A stretch of DNA of 64,000 bases from CAVVIO01 sp963748095 (GCA_963748095.1 CAVVIO010000026.1:95734-159733); one strand, 5' to 3'. Positions 8,937 to 18,624 are shown, counted from the stretch's first letter. Notes: generated by a model from the letters alone, not told the origin. Made by a program: numbers and translations.

Positions 8937-10892
8937 TCAGATTTTCGACAAAACAATTTTCTCATTCCCCTTTTTAACAATATCGTTAAAATAACTTTTT
9001 ATTATTGAATACTGATCAGTCGTATAAACAGATTTTTTAAAATAATAACTAAAAGAAACATTGATTTTATTTTTGTCGGATGTAACAAAATAACTCATCT
9101 GGAATAGTTCGTTATCAATCATAGAATTCTCTGGCAGGTAAACTGTTTTATAATCAACAGGAATAGTTATAATCGAGTTATAAGTCCTTATTTTCGGATA
9201 AGTCATATCAATCGGATAGGTGCGTGTTTTTTGTTTCAAAGGATTATCTGAGAAACATTCGTTCAGGAAAGGTGAAATGTATATTTTGTTATTTACCATT
9301 TCATTTTTATCAGAAATTCTGAATTTCATCAAATAGGGTTCACTATTATTTTCCGGATTATTAATGTTAAGCGAAGAATCTATCAGCATATATCCTTCAT
9401 CACGTATCTTCTCAATGAGCTTGTCTTTATCATCACCATAAGTATTCCTGAAATATAAGGCGCTATACTCTGTTGCATTTCGTGAAATTGTTGATAGCCA
9501 ACCTGTATCGGACACGTTCATTTGTAATATTGTATTTAATCGTGATGGGGTTTTACACTCCAGACTAACCCATTCCACTTTTTCTTTATTTATAATAAGT
9601 CCTTGGTCGTTTATACAATATGGCGGAATTCTATTGTTGGAACAATGACTATCCGTTGCATCGGAGAGAATGGTATTACTGTCAATTTTGGCAGCTATTA
9701 AAACATAATTGAAAAAATGGCTGAAAGGATAATTATATTTTATTTTCCCGTTTTCACGGGTACTGATTAATACCGGATAAGCTTCTATTCCGCAGGCATT
9801 AAGCAGACCCACTGTAAATAAATTAATATCCGCAGAATTTCCATATCCATCCTTTATAAATTCATCCGCGGATTTTGAACAGAATTTACTAACGATATTA
9901 TTCCAGTTGTAATTACTTTTTACATAGTTCAGGATATAATCAAATTTTTCATCGGGCGATTTATCTTGTAACGTTTGCAAATTAATAAGCTTCGATCCTG
10001 TTTTCTCACTTTTGTTTTCATATTTTCCAAAATGCGAGTTTTTCAGCATACTTTTAATCATATCGGGCCAGGTAGTAATAATACTTACATTTGCTCCGTC
10101 AGGGTGAATAATTTTAGATAACTGAAAATCTATTTTAATAATATAATCATTAATTGAAGTAATATATTCTTCATCCTTAAATGCAGGAAGATTTTTCATT
10201 GTATATTTAGAAATCATATCCTGAAATTTTATCGGTCCGAACTGGCGGATAAATCCGTCATCTTTATATGTTGTCTGTTCGTCGAATTTGTTGGCTCCCT
10301 GCAACAACCAGGAGTATTCATAGAAAGGTATCATGTCTACTTCATATTCACTATAGATAACAGGTATTCTCCATTGAAAATTCCAGTCCCGAAGGTTAAA
10401 TACATACTGTGAACTGATCTTGTATTTGTATTCAATTATAGAACCGGCTTTGACATCCGGCATGGCAAATTTTTTATTATTCCAGTAGTCATTAATTTTC
10501 TCATCATGGCAAACGGCAGTGTTCAAGGCAGTTTTTCTTAACTGGCCATTTTCATAATTATAAGTATAAGCTTTTATATCATATACTTTTTCGTAGATAC
10601 CACCTTCCTGGTAAAATGGAATTTCTACTTCAGCCCATTTTAGCCCGGCTTCTGTAAATATTTTTATTCGGGTTGTACGCTCAAAAATTACATCAAAAGA
10701 ATTTTGATTTTCTGAGAAATATGATTTTCCAATATCAAACAGAACTACAGCATCGGCGGACTTGTCTCCCGGATATAAATTCAAATCTGCTTCCTCCTGA
10801 CTGATCCGTCCAAACTCTTTGGGATAATCCTGTCCTTCCAAAGAAATAAACGAACTAAAAACTGATATTAAGATAAGTAAATAATATTTCAT
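8937..10892 (-). CDS. DUF3857 protein with degenerate transglutaminase-like domain
   Basis: 651 residues with signal peptide (MKYYLLILISVFSSFISLEG). The N-terminal DUF3857 domain spans about 50-250 (KIFTEAGLKWAEVEIPFY, YKYKISSQYVFNLRDW). The central transglutaminase-like domain lacks the triad: the Cys position is Ser in GYGNSADINL and the His position is Tyr in FFNYVLI, while the Asp region LSDATD remains. It is therefore probably not catalytic. Its ATG overlaps the stop of the upstream paralogue (ATGA at 10889-10892), showing an operon in which the partner has a complete triad. Likely periplasmic or surface-exposed; substrate unknown. Confidence 0.82.
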   Translation of the reverse strand: MKYYLLILISVFSSFISLEGQDYPKEFGRISQEEADLNLYPGDKSADAVVLFDIGKSYFSENQNSFDVIFERTTRIKIFTEAGLKWAEVEIPFYQEGGIYEKVYDIKAYTYNYENGQLRKTALNTAVCHDEKINDYWNNKKFAMPDVKAGSIIEYKYKISSQYVFNLRDWNFQWRIPVIYSEYEVDMIPFYEYSWLLQGANKFDEQTTYKDDGFIRQFGPIKFQDMISKYTMKNLPAFKDEEYITSINDYIIKIDFQLSKIIHPDGANVSIITTWPDMIKSMLKNSHFGKYENKSEKTGSKLINLQTLQDKSPDEKFDYILNYVKSNYNWNNIVSKFCSKSADEFIKDGYGNSADINLFTVGLLNACGIEAYPVLISTRENGKIKYNYPFSHFFNYVLIAAKIDSNTILSDATDSHCSNNRIPPYCINDQGLIINKEKVEWVSLECKTPSRLNTILQMNVSDTGWLSTISRNATEYSALYFRNTYGDDKDKLIEKIRDEGYMLIDSSLNINNPENNSEPYLMKFRISDKNEMVNNKIYISPFLNECFSDNPLKQKTRTYPIDMTYPKIRTYNSIITIPVDYKTVYLPENSMIDNELFQMSYFVTSDKNKINVSFSYYFKKSVYTTDQYSIIKSYFNDIVKKGNEKIVLSKI

Positions 10893-12766
10893 TTTTCATC
10901 TTTATTTGTAGTTATCATATAAGTATTGTTTTCAATACCTTCCACATTTTTCAAAAATGCATAAAAGCTCCTGTATTTTTCATCAGAAAAATTTCCGGAG
11001 TTGAGTAAAAACTTTTTGATAATCTTTACTTTATTTTTTTCCGGAATAAACTCAATTGAGTAATGACCGAATTCATTTTGTATTGATTGATTTTCAGGCA
11101 AGGATGAAATAGTATAATTTTCAGGAGTAATATATTCCAACGTGTCGATTTTATAAATCGGATAATCCAACTGAACTGGAAGTTTTCTTTTACCTGGCAT
11201 TTCAAAATCAGGAAAAGTAAAAGGCATCAGTGCAATAAGAATTTCATTGCCATATTGTTTATATATTTTATTCGTTCTGGCAGAATAGGATAAATATATT
11301 ATAGATGAATCCCGCCCGGGATGCATTAATTTATAATCAACTATATTGAATCCTTTTTCAATAAAGTTGTTCCTGATAATTTGTGATTTCACGGATTCGC
11401 TGTAATTGCGGGATATGTAAAACAGATCATCAAAATTTTTCCCTCTGTATGAATTTTTAAAATTTACAATTGCTTCATTTTGATTGTCTGGTTTCAATGT
11501 AACTGTTCTGGTTTCAAGAACTTCTTCTTTTGTCATAGAAGGAGTTCTGGTAAAATAGCTGGAGTCTTTTTTAATAATGAATGCATTCCTGTTCTGTGTG
11601 AAGGTCCCCAGGTAGTTAAAGGGTCCGTTGCTGGTACAATCGAGCCAGAGTGTATCCTTTTGCAGAGGAACACATAATATTACATGGTTGAATTGCAGAG
11701 AGGGAAACCCTTTGTTTATTTTTTTTATCGGAGATCCGGCATATACTATTGTATAGTAAGATCGGATACCTGCTATGTTTAATACCGATTTAAAATAGTT
11801 TGTTAATGCTTTACAATCGCCATATTTATTTTCTGCTACATAAGATGCCGGATAGGGTTTAAGCCCTCCTGTTTCAATAGATATGTTAATATACCGTGTT
11901 GCATCCTGTAAATAGTGATATAATTTTCTTATTTTTTCTTTTTTAGAGGTCGCATTTCTTGTAACCTCTGATATTTTGTTTTTTTCACTCAGTGGTAAGT
12001 AGGAGAGCTCCTGAATCAGGTTATATTGCCAGTTGCCAAAAGTTTGCCAGCTATCGAAAGAACCTGTTATATCATAGTTGAATTCCCTGGCGACTATTTC
12101 AACTGTTGGTAAGAAATTTCCGGCAGAAGGAGAAAATACTTCAGGAGTGATAATATTCTTGTAAGATGTTTCCCAGGTGTACTTTTTAATTCCTTCCGCA
12201 GGGTCCATCCTAAAGCTGTCTATATATTGGGATTTATATGAGATCTCATAGTCTTTAGGTATTTCCACATTTAATACAGCTTTTAGAGTTGGGACTTTTA
12301 TGTCGATTATAGGCAACCAATAATCGAGATAAATGAATTCCCGTTGTTGAACCTGATAAGAGTAGATAATACTATAGGGGTAAATATTATGCTTCAGGGT
12401 AAATTTTTTCACATAATTATCCTGGTAAAATGCACCTTCCGAGATGAAGCTTTTTTCAGAAATATTACTCTTTTTTAATTTTTTTATAATATTTCCTTTG
12501 TCATCCTTAATATATGCTTCTATTTTCGAAACTTTATTTAGCCTGGAATAGGGTATTTCTACCTTTGTGAATTTTTCTCCCGCCCTGTTGTTGATTTTTA
12601 TTTCATAATATAACGACTTATGCATTGTGCCATTTACGACTGATATATCCGTTTCCTGAAAAACCAGTTCAGCATCAGGATTTTGAGCAGATAATGAACT
12701 TCCCTGACACATTAGAAGTACTGTAGTTAAAGTACTCAATAAATCGATCAATAAAATACGCTTCAT
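10889..12766 (-). CDS. DUF3857/transglutaminase-like protein, catalytic triad intact
   Basis: 625 residues with a signal peptide ending near LSAQ (residue 28). The DUF3857 domain covers about 55-240. The transglutaminase-like core shows Cys in KYGDCKALTNYF, His in FNHVILCV and Asp in LWLDCTS, giving the expected Cys-His-Asp order. In this superfamily such domains act as peptidases or acyl transferases. It is the first gene of a two-gene operon with the degenerate paralogue immediately downstream (4-base overlap), so the two products may act together. Native substrate unknown. Confidence 0.82.
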   Translation of the reverse strand: MKRILLIDLLSTLTTVLLMCQGSSLSAQNPDAELVFQETDISVVNGTMHKSLYYEIKINNRAGEKFTKVEIPYSRLNKVSKIEAYIKDDKGNIIKKLKKSNISEKSFISEGAFYQDNYVKKFTLKHNIYPYSIIYSYQVQQREFIYLDYWLPIIDIKVPTLKAVLNVEIPKDYEISYKSQYIDSFRMDPAEGIKKYTWETSYKNIITPEVFSPSAGNFLPTVEIVAREFNYDITGSFDSWQTFGNWQYNLIQELSYLPLSEKNKISEVTRNATSKKEKIRKLYHYLQDATRYINISIETGGLKPYPASYVAENKYGDCKALTNYFKSVLNIAGIRSYYTIVYAGSPIKKINKGFPSLQFNHVILCVPLQKDTLWLDCTSNGPFNYLGTFTQNRNAFIIKKDSSYFTRTPSMTKEEVLETRTVTLKPDNQNEAIVNFKNSYRGKNFDDLFYISRNYSESVKSQIIRNNFIEKGFNIVDYKLMHPGRDSSIIYLSYSARTNKIYKQYGNEILIALMPFTFPDFEMPGKRKLPVQLDYPIYKIDTLEYITPENYTISSLPENQSIQNEFGHYSIEFIPEKNKVKIIKKFLLNSGNFSDEKYRSFYAFLKNVEGIENNTYMITTNKDEK

Positions 12767-12996
12767 AGGTAATTAAACCTGAACGGCCTGATATATGTGA
12801 TATGCCTGTTTTAAAGAATAATTAGTTTCAATTTGTTCCCAACATAATGAAAAAAAACTGCATTTCCAAATCGTAACAATAAGAAATTATATATACAGGA
12901 TTGGGGTAAATACTTTTTGTATTACGGCTGGTAAATATGGTGCAGGGAAGTGGCGGAAAAATTGAGAAGAGAAATTATTTTTGAGAAAACAGAAAT

Positions 12997-13028
12997 AAAG
13001 TGGCCCGATAATTTAATCAGGCCACTTT
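12997..13028 (-). terminator. Hairpin downstream of M56-M23 gene
   Basis: The arms AAAGTGGCC (12997-13005) and GGCCACTTT (13020-13028) form a perfect 9-bp stem with a 14-base loop. The hairpin begins 11 bases after the stop of the minus-strand gene at 13040. The following minus-strand bases are T-rich but not a pure T-run, so it is a probable rather than certain intrinsic terminator. Confidence 0.6.
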
Positions 13029-13039
13029 CTTATTTTCAA

Positions 13040-14338
13040 CTAATTTTTGAAATAATCTTCAGGGTTCACCGGCTTGTTGTTTTTCCACACTTCATAATGT
13101 AAGTGGGGGCCGGTAGAAATTCCTGATTGTCCGACATAACCTATTACATCGCCCTTTTTTACTTTTTGTTCCACTTTCGCATTAAAAGCGGATAACTGGG
13201 TATACATAGTTGTATAGGTTTCATTATGCCTGATGAGAATCATCCGGCCGTACCCTTTACCTTTCTCTTTGTACTCTTCCTGCACAACAATACCGTCAGC
13301 TGTAGCAACCACAGGGGTTCCCTCTTTTGCGGCAATATCAATCCCGTTGTGCATTTTCAGTTCTCCAGTTATCGGATGTGTTCTCATACCATAACCGGAA
13401 GTTATCTTAACCGGATCTTTTTGTTTTACTGGTACGATATCGGGAACATTCCCAACACTAGCGGAGTTTCCGGAAAATGCCTGAAGCAAAAATGCCATTA
13501 CAGGAATCAGTAATAGGTAACTGAATTTTCTAAAGCGTGAAGTTTTATTTTTTGTTATCATTTCAATTCGATTTTTAATGGTTATACTTTTAAATTGATT
13601 TGTGATCCCTGACAGACAACTTTGTTCAGTACTTGTAAGCAATAGTTTCAGATAATCCGTAGGAGAACTTTTCCTCCGGATTACTTCACTGTCAGCTAAG
13701 TACTCATGAATTGTCCTGAGGGATCTTTTTAAAAGAAAGACAAAAGGATTGAACCAAAAAGCAATGCAGTATAATTCCGTTAAAATCAAATCGACAGAAT
13801 GAAGCTGTTTATAATGCACTATTTCATGTTCCACAATTGAATCGTCCCTGTTTTGGTTTTGATACCAGTCAGGCAGAAATATCCAATTAAAAAATGAAAA
13901 AGGGGCATTGTAATAATCGGTCAGGTAAAAAGAAAATTTTTTCTGTTGTACCCGAACCGATTTTTTCTTCAGTCTGTAAAGAAAAATAAATTGATTTACA
14001 AAACGGGAAAGAAAAAATAACAATCCAAGAATATACACCAGCAACATGATGTTACTGAATGAAAAATCCAGGGACATCGGTTTTTTCAATGCCGTTTCGG
14101 GCTCAATTAATGGAAATTCCTGAAAACCTTCTATCCATAGGCGATAATTTGTTAATTCGTAATTTATAGTTTTACCAAATTCAAGAACCGGACAAAGCAG
14201 CGAAAAGAGCATGATGAAAACCAGCAGATACCTGTTAAGTGAGTAAAACGTGGTTTTATGAAAAAATAACCGGTATATTCCATAAAGAATTCCAGAGATA
14301 GCGCTCACCTTAAAAAGATAAATCAGCAGATTATTCAT
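13040..14338 (-). CDS. M56 (BlaR1-like) sensor fused to an M23 peptidase domain
   Basis: 432 residues. The first 300 are an M56 membrane metallopeptidase with helices at about 6-20, 35-50, 95-115 and 275-292. The zinc motif HEIVH lies in IVEHEIVHYKQLHSVDL, followed by IAFWFNPFVFLLKRSLRTIHE. The C-terminal 120 residues are a LytM/M23 domain with MHNGIDIAAKEGTPVVATADG (H and D zinc ligands) and the HLHYE motif. M23 enzymes cut peptidoglycan cross-bridges, so this sensor carries a wall-active or wall-binding module where BlaR1 has a penicillin-binding domain. The ATG overlaps the BlaI gene by 8 bases. Wall-damage sensing is an inference. Confidence 0.9.
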   Translation of the reverse strand: MNNLLIYLFKVSAISGILYGIYRLFFHKTTFYSLNRYLLVFIMLFSLLCPVLEFGKTINYELTNYRLWIEGFQEFPLIEPETALKKPMSLDFSFSNIMLLVYILGLLFFLSRFVNQFIFLYRLKKKSVRVQQKKFSFYLTDYYNAPFSFFNWIFLPDWYQNQNRDDSIVEHEIVHYKQLHSVDLILTELYCIAFWFNPFVFLLKRSLRTIHEYLADSEVIRRKSSPTDYLKLLLTSTEQSCLSGITNQFKSITIKNRIEMITKNKTSRFRKFSYLLLIPVMAFLLQAFSGNSASVGNVPDIVPVKQKDPVKITSGYGMRTHPITGELKMHNGIDIAAKEGTPVVATADGIVVQEEYKEKGKGYGRMILIRHNETYTTMYTQLSAFNAKVEQKVKKGDVIGYVGQSGISTGPHLHYEVWKNNKPVNPEDYFKN

Positions 14339-14714
14339 CGGTTTCTTTTTTCTGTTGAATCTTAGTTTCTACAGCTTTTTTGATCTTTTCCAGTTCCGAA
14401 ATGCTTATGTCTTCATTCTCTGTAAAGAATGAAGCAAAGCTGGAAACGGACCCATTAAAAAAAGTTTTTACCATACTCTTAAAATGGAGCCGGAAATATT
14501 CGCTTTTCGAGATTAACGGAAAATACTCATGAACCTTACTGTAGGTATTGTAATCAATAAATCCCTTTTTTACCAGTACTCTTATCACTGTTGAAATAGT
14601 AGTATAAGCCGGCCGTGGCTCGGGGAATTGCTCTACAATATCTTTCAGAAAAGCTTTTTGAAGCTTCCAGAGGTACTGCATTACTTGTTCTTCTGCTTTT
14701 GTCAGTTCTTTCAT
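14331..14714 (-). CDS. BlaI/MecI-family transcriptional repressor
   Basis: 127 residues with the same layout as the first BlaI of the window. LTKAEEQVMQYLWKLQKAFL and PAYTTISTVIRVLVKKGFI form the winged helix, and the C-terminal half is the dimer and cleavage region. It precedes its M56-M23 partner with an 8-base overlap. The -7 box ends only four bases before the ATG, so the message may be leaderless. Confidence 0.92.
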   Translation of the reverse strand: MKELTKAEEQVMQYLWKLQKAFLKDIVEQFPEPRPAYTTISTVIRVLVKKGFIDYNTYSKVHEYFPLISKSEYFRLHFKSMVKTFFNGSVSSFASFFTENEDISISELEKIKKAVETKIQQKKETDE

Positions 14715-14718
14715 GCCA

Positions 14719-14726
14719 CAAATATA
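14719..14726 (-). promoter_or_regulatory. -7 box of second BlaI cassette, possibly leaderless
   Basis: On the minus strand TATATTTG is followed by four bases (TGGC) and the ATG at 14714. With the usual Bacteroidota spacing, transcription would start at or next to the start codon. The same box-N4-ATG spacing occurs at 47190-47197 and, with one mismatch, at 32949-32956. Confidence 0.55.
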
Positions 14727-14744
14727 ATTGTTTTTTTAAAGTAT

Positions 14745-14780
14745 AACTATAAAAATAGTAATAAAATTACAAAAATAGTT
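14745..14780 (-). promoter_or_regulatory. Paired BlaI-type operators, second cassette
   Basis: Two related 16-bp elements start 20 bp apart, at 14745 (AACTATAAAAATAGTA, with ACTAT/ATAGT arms) and 14765 (AATTACAAAAATAGTT). They overlap and lie upstream of the expected -33 region. The 20-bp period equals that of the first cassette, which supports a common architecture of two BlaI dimers bound side by side. Confidence 0.5.
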
Positions 14781-15001
14781 TAATGAGGGTTAAAGAGCAG
14801 TATTGGCAAAGGGTTTGGTTGGTTTTGGAAGTCGTATTGGTGTTTGAAACGACAAAATTTTATGGATTGATGCCAGTGAAACCGGAATTTAAGTTCAGGT
14901 TGTTAATAGCTGTTGGCGGGATGTGAAAAAATATTTTTTTGAAATTGCTGTAATTATAAGGTTGTTTCCAAAATCCTTTTCAGGTGCTATTTCTTGAATA
15001 C

Positions 15002-16030
15002 TTAATTAGTGTTTATTTCACTTTCCACAATGGCATAATGATAATTATCTTTCCATTCGCCTCTTATCGGAAGTATTTTTCTTCGCAATCCTTCCCGGGT
15101 CATTCCAGCTTTTTCCAGCACCCTAACAGACCGGATATTTTCAGTAGCCACTCCTGCTTCCACTTTATGTAGTTTAAGTCTTTCGAATCCAAATCCGATT
15201 AGTGCTTTGGCTATTTCTGTTCCAAATCCTTTACCCCAATGCATTGGCATAAGTTTATAATAAATCTCGCCGAGTTTAAATTTGTCTGCAGACAGGCTTA
15301 TTCCTGCTTCTCCGATGAATGTATCCGTCGTTTTTTCAAAAATGGCCCATGCTATTTTTTTGCGTACTTCGTTTGCCTTATCTTCTATTACAGGACGAAT
15401 AATTTCTTTTGTAACGGTTATGTCTTTTGGTATTCCCAGGGTATTGAACTCATCAACTTCCTGGAATTGGTGGAGCCGGTGTATATTTTCAAGATCATCC
15501 CACATAAGTTCTTTTAATAGTAATCGTTCGGAAGTAATTTCGTATTCGTTTTTATTCTGAATTTTAGCCCAGTTACCTGATTGTTTTCCTGAAATTTGTT
15601 CAATATTCAGTTTTAGAATAACGATATTCTCTATTTGCTTTTTTTCGAAACTGATATTATCAGGCGCTCCGTTATGAGCCATTATAATTTCAAGTCCCTT
15701 TTCCTTTTCATTGTAATCCGAAATTATTTCAACAGTACCATATCCTACAACCGACCTATACACAGTTGCCCAATTGCATGCTTGATCCTGTTTTACAATA
15801 ACGGCTTTTTGCTCTGTTTCAAAACAAACATAATTATTCTTCTTTAACAGGTCAATCTTCTTACCTTCGGGCGCTGAATGAATGTAAATGCAATTATCCC
15901 GGTATCCGTAATTAAAGGGGAGGAGGTAAGGCCTGCCATTATCGGTCATTGCAATTCTGCAGATCTGTGATTCCGATATTATTTCTTCTACTATTTTTTT
16001 ATCTGTAATTTCCTGATTCTTTTTTCGCAT
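15002..16030 (-). CDS. Pyridoxamine-oxidase-like (NimA-like) domain fused to GNAT acetyltransferase
   Basis: 342 residues in two domains. Residues 1-155 form a split-barrel flavin-binding domain of the pyridoxamine 5-phosphate oxidase superfamily (QICRIAMTDNGRPYLLPFNY, IYIHSAPEGKKIDLL, NWATVYRSVVGYGTVE), as in NimA-type nitroimidazole resistance proteins. Residues 165-342 are a RimJ/RimL-type GNAT (ITSERLLLKELMWDDLENI, HWGKGFGTEIAKALIGFGFE for acetyl-CoA binding, NIRSVRVLEKAGMTREG). Each domain usually exists as a separate protein of about this size. One frame covers both without a break. Substrates are unknown; a detoxifying role is a guess. Confidence 0.88.
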   Translation of the reverse strand: MRKKNQEITDKKIVEEIISESQICRIAMTDNGRPYLLPFNYGYRDNCIYIHSAPEGKKIDLLKKNNYVCFETEQKAVIVKQDQACNWATVYRSVVGYGTVEIISDYNEKEKGLEIIMAHNGAPDNISFEKKQIENIVILKLNIEQISGKQSGNWAKIQNKNEYEITSERLLLKELMWDDLENIHRLHQFQEVDEFNTLGIPKDITVTKEIIRPVIEDKANEVRKKIAWAIFEKTTDTFIGEAGISLSADKFKLGEIYYKLMPMHWGKGFGTEIAKALIGFGFERLKLHKVEAGVATENIRSVRVLEKAGMTREGLRRKILPIRGEWKDNYHYAIVESEINTN

Positions 16031-16124
16031 ATTTCTGCCGGATTAAATAAAATAATTAATGAACCAATTTATTATTTTCATTTCTGTAATCCTGTCTGTT
16101 TATTTAACTGTATTTCAGAAAACA

Positions 16125-17135
16125 TTATTTTATAATCCAGTTTAAACATTCATCAAGTTGAGCCGGAAATTTCCCGGTAAATTCGTGACCTTTGTCTGGA
16201 TTAACTATAAATCTACATTCGGAACCGACAGCGTCAATTTGTGTAATTAAATTCTTCTGATCCTCGAATGCCCAGTCCTTGTCACCTGTAATCATGGCTA
16301 GTCTTTTTCCCTGTGATATAAAACTACTGATTTTCTCATTATCAATGCCACCCGGTATCACCGGACAATTTAAAATCAAACCGTTCATAGGAACAATACT
16401 ATTAAAAGCAAATTCAAGGACAGTCCTACCTCCGGCTGACATTCCTGCAAACAGGATATGGTTTCTGTCAATAGGATAGGAGACAGTTATACTGTCATAA
16501 ATATTTTTGAATTCATCGATTGTCTTTATATCGTTTGATTTCCATTTGAAATCGTAAATAGAAACATGGGAATAAGACTGGACAAAAACAGCAATATAAT
16601 TTTTCCCCAATACAGGTGAATCCCAATTCTTCTTTGATTTGGAAATGTTTCTTGAATTGCCGTGAAATATAAAAAGTACAGGATATGTGAGATTAGCATT
16701 GTAATCAGAGGGCAATACCACTTCATATTTAAGGTGAGATAATCTATCGAGACTATCACCATTCAGGTTGTCTTTTTCAGTTAGTTCCCCAAACACCGGA
16801 TTTTCTTTGTATTCATTTTGATAATACCAGTTATAATTCAATCCATAAAAATATCCCTTATTGGTACCATATTTCCAACAGGCAAGCGCTTTATCATATT
16901 TTTTTGCTTTTGTGTACAAATAACCCAGAATAGCTGTTGTATTTTCCTCATGCTCAGGATACCTTTCTTTTGCATATTCAATTATCATGATAGCAGAATC
17001 AACCTGATTACGTTTGTGATATTCAATCGAAGCGGAATCGATTTCTTTGTAGGATGAAAATCTCATTTCCTGCCCCAATCCGCAAGACATACTAAAAACA
17101 AGGATTGATAATGAAAGAAGGTTTTTGATATTCAT
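16125..17135 (-). CDS. Secreted alpha/beta hydrolase with TPR-like N-terminus
   Basis: 336 residues from the ATG at 17135, chosen because MNIKNLLSLSILVFSMSCG is a lipoprotein-type signal; an upstream in-frame start at 17216 would precede it with unlikely charged sequence. Residues 30-115 look like one or two TPR-type helical repeats (VDSAIMIIEYAKERYPE, KKYDKALACWKYGTNKGY). The rest is an alpha/beta hydrolase: YPVLFIFHGNSRNISKSK, the nucleophile elbow GMSAGGRTVLEF, the acid region ITGDKDWAFEDQ and the His in NPDKGHEFTG. The fold suggests an esterase; the substrate is unknown. Confidence 0.75.
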   Translation of the reverse strand: MNIKNLLSLSILVFSMSCGLGQEMRFSSYKEIDSASIEYHKRNQVDSAIMIIEYAKERYPEHEENTTAILGYLYTKAKKYDKALACWKYGTNKGYFYGLNYNWYYQNEYKENPVFGELTEKDNLNGDSLDRLSHLKYEVVLPSDYNANLTYPVLFIFHGNSRNISKSKKNWDSPVLGKNYIAVFVQSYSHVSIYDFKWKSNDIKTIDEFKNIYDSITVSYPIDRNHILFAGMSAGGRTVLEFAFNSIVPMNGLILNCPVIPGGIDNEKISSFISQGKRLAMITGDKDWAFEDQKNLITQIDAVGSECRFIVNPDKGHEFTGKFPAQLDECLNWIIK

Positions 17136-17258
17136 ATTGTTTTGATTTAGGTTTTTACTTAATTTTCTGAAATCCGGGCAGAATAAGCGCAACACTTTAT
17201 CTGTTCTTACGCTCATATTTCTGCCCGTATTATATGTTAAATTTATTGATAATTCATG

Positions 17259-17939
17259 TTATTCCGATATAAGATATTTGAATAGTTTTCCCGAAGCAAT
17301 TGTAATAGTAAATATTGCCCCGCCCACTCCCATGTTTATGAATATAAATGTAAGTATATCAATTTGAAATACAAAACCGATACCTGCCAGTACACATGAA
17401 ATTCCATTGAAAATAAAAGCATACCGGATGACGGTATTTAACCGATCTCCTTTAAAAACCGGGGAAATAAAAAAAGAAGACAAACCCAGGAACAATGTCC
17501 AGCCAAGCATATCGATCGAAGTCATGATTGAATTCGGATTTGCCTGTATAAAATATTCCAGTCCGATTGTTTGTCCGTGCATAATATTTAACCTTACAGC
17601 ACTCAATTGCACAAAATAATGCAGACTTGATAATATGGCAAATGCCGTGGCGAATAACAGGCTTATCCGTACCAGGACTTTTTTATTATCTGTTGCATAC
17701 TCATAAAAGCTGTTGATGAACAACACGTACAACGGACCAAATAACAGCATGAAAAATTTCGCTGTATTCTGAAAAAACTGGCTGTGCGTATGTTCATAAA
17801 CCAGGTAGTCCTGAAGGTTTGTCCAGTAAAATAATGGAGATGTTAATGCAATTCCGGCAAAACAAATTATCCAGACTACAAATGCCAGGATTAATGATAC
17901 GGCCGACCAGTATCCTATTTTATATGATAAAGTATTCAT
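17259..17939 (-). CDS. Six-helix membrane protein, unknown function
   Basis: 226 residues with about six hydrophobic segments (near 13-35, 58-78, 90-110, 137-155, 167-187 and 195-215). No charged motif or catalytic pattern stands out. It might be distantly related to the DUF4386 family of membrane proteins but I cannot confirm this. It is a single gene between a hydrolase and a small hypothetical gene. Confidence 0.6.
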   Translation of the reverse strand: MNTLSYKIGYWSAVSLILAFVVWIICFAGIALTSPLFYWTNLQDYLVYEHTHSQFFQNTAKFFMLLFGPLYVLFINSFYEYATDNKKVLVRISLLFATAFAILSSLHYFVQLSAVRLNIMHGQTIGLEYFIQANPNSIMTSIDMLGWTLFLGLSSFFISPVFKGDRLNTVIRYAFIFNGISCVLAGIGFVFQIDILTFIFINMGVGGAIFTITIASGKLFKYLISE

Positions 17940-18028
17940 AATTAAAAAGATTAAAATGTTTATAAAATGAATTAATGTGCTTTACAATGAAAGCTGGGAA
18001 ATTGATCAGGAAATGAGTACAGGATTCA

Positions 18029-18412
18029 TTAAATCATCAAATCATCTTCTTTATCATTGTGATACTTATTGGGAGGTAATAATCTTTTTTCCGGCATCCG
18101 GCAGTATCTTATTTTCTGCAGTACCAGTTTTTTATTTATGTTGTTTGTAAAATGAATAAGAGAATATTTATAAGCGATAACATTCTTACCTGCGTTTTTT
18201 GTTTTCTGATACGAAATCTTTTTATAAGTATATCGGTAACAGGTTTTATTGTTTTTCGAAGCAGGCCGGAATACCCATTCTATCCTTATTGGCACGAAAT
18301 ATTTCAGGGAACTGTTTATGTATATACCAACCGGAACGGATAAAAAGAAAGCGAAAACAAAATAAAATACTTTGCCTGAAAATCCTGATTGTATATTTTC
18401 TTTACTTTTCAT
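18029..18412 (-). CDS. Small hypothetical protein with one membrane segment
   Basis: 127 residues, ATG start. One hydrophobic segment lies at about 14-36 (VFYFVFAFFLSVPVGIYI); the rest is basic and rich in K, N and Y. No family is recognised. A competing frame overlaps on the plus strand at 18152, so the coding assignment is weak. Confidence 0.35.
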   Translation of the reverse strand: MKSKENIQSGFSGKVFYFVFAFFLSVPVGIYINSSLKYFVPIRIEWVFRPASKNNKTCYRYTYKKISYQKTKNAGKNVIAYKYSLIHFTNNINKKLVLQKIRYCRMPEKRLLPPNKYHNDKEDDLMI

Positions 18413-18624
18413 AAGTAATATCTATACAAATTTATGAATTTCAGGGAATCCAAAAATGTAGATGCCGAAAATGTAATCTCTGTATTTTATTATTTATACC
18501 CGGGTTATTTCATTTTTGTCATTCCCCCTTACCCTGTCGCTGGAAAAACACAACCATGGCCAATAATGTCAGACACAGTTTTAGTATCTTGATTATTTAT
18601 AATTATTTGGTATAAACAGATAAA

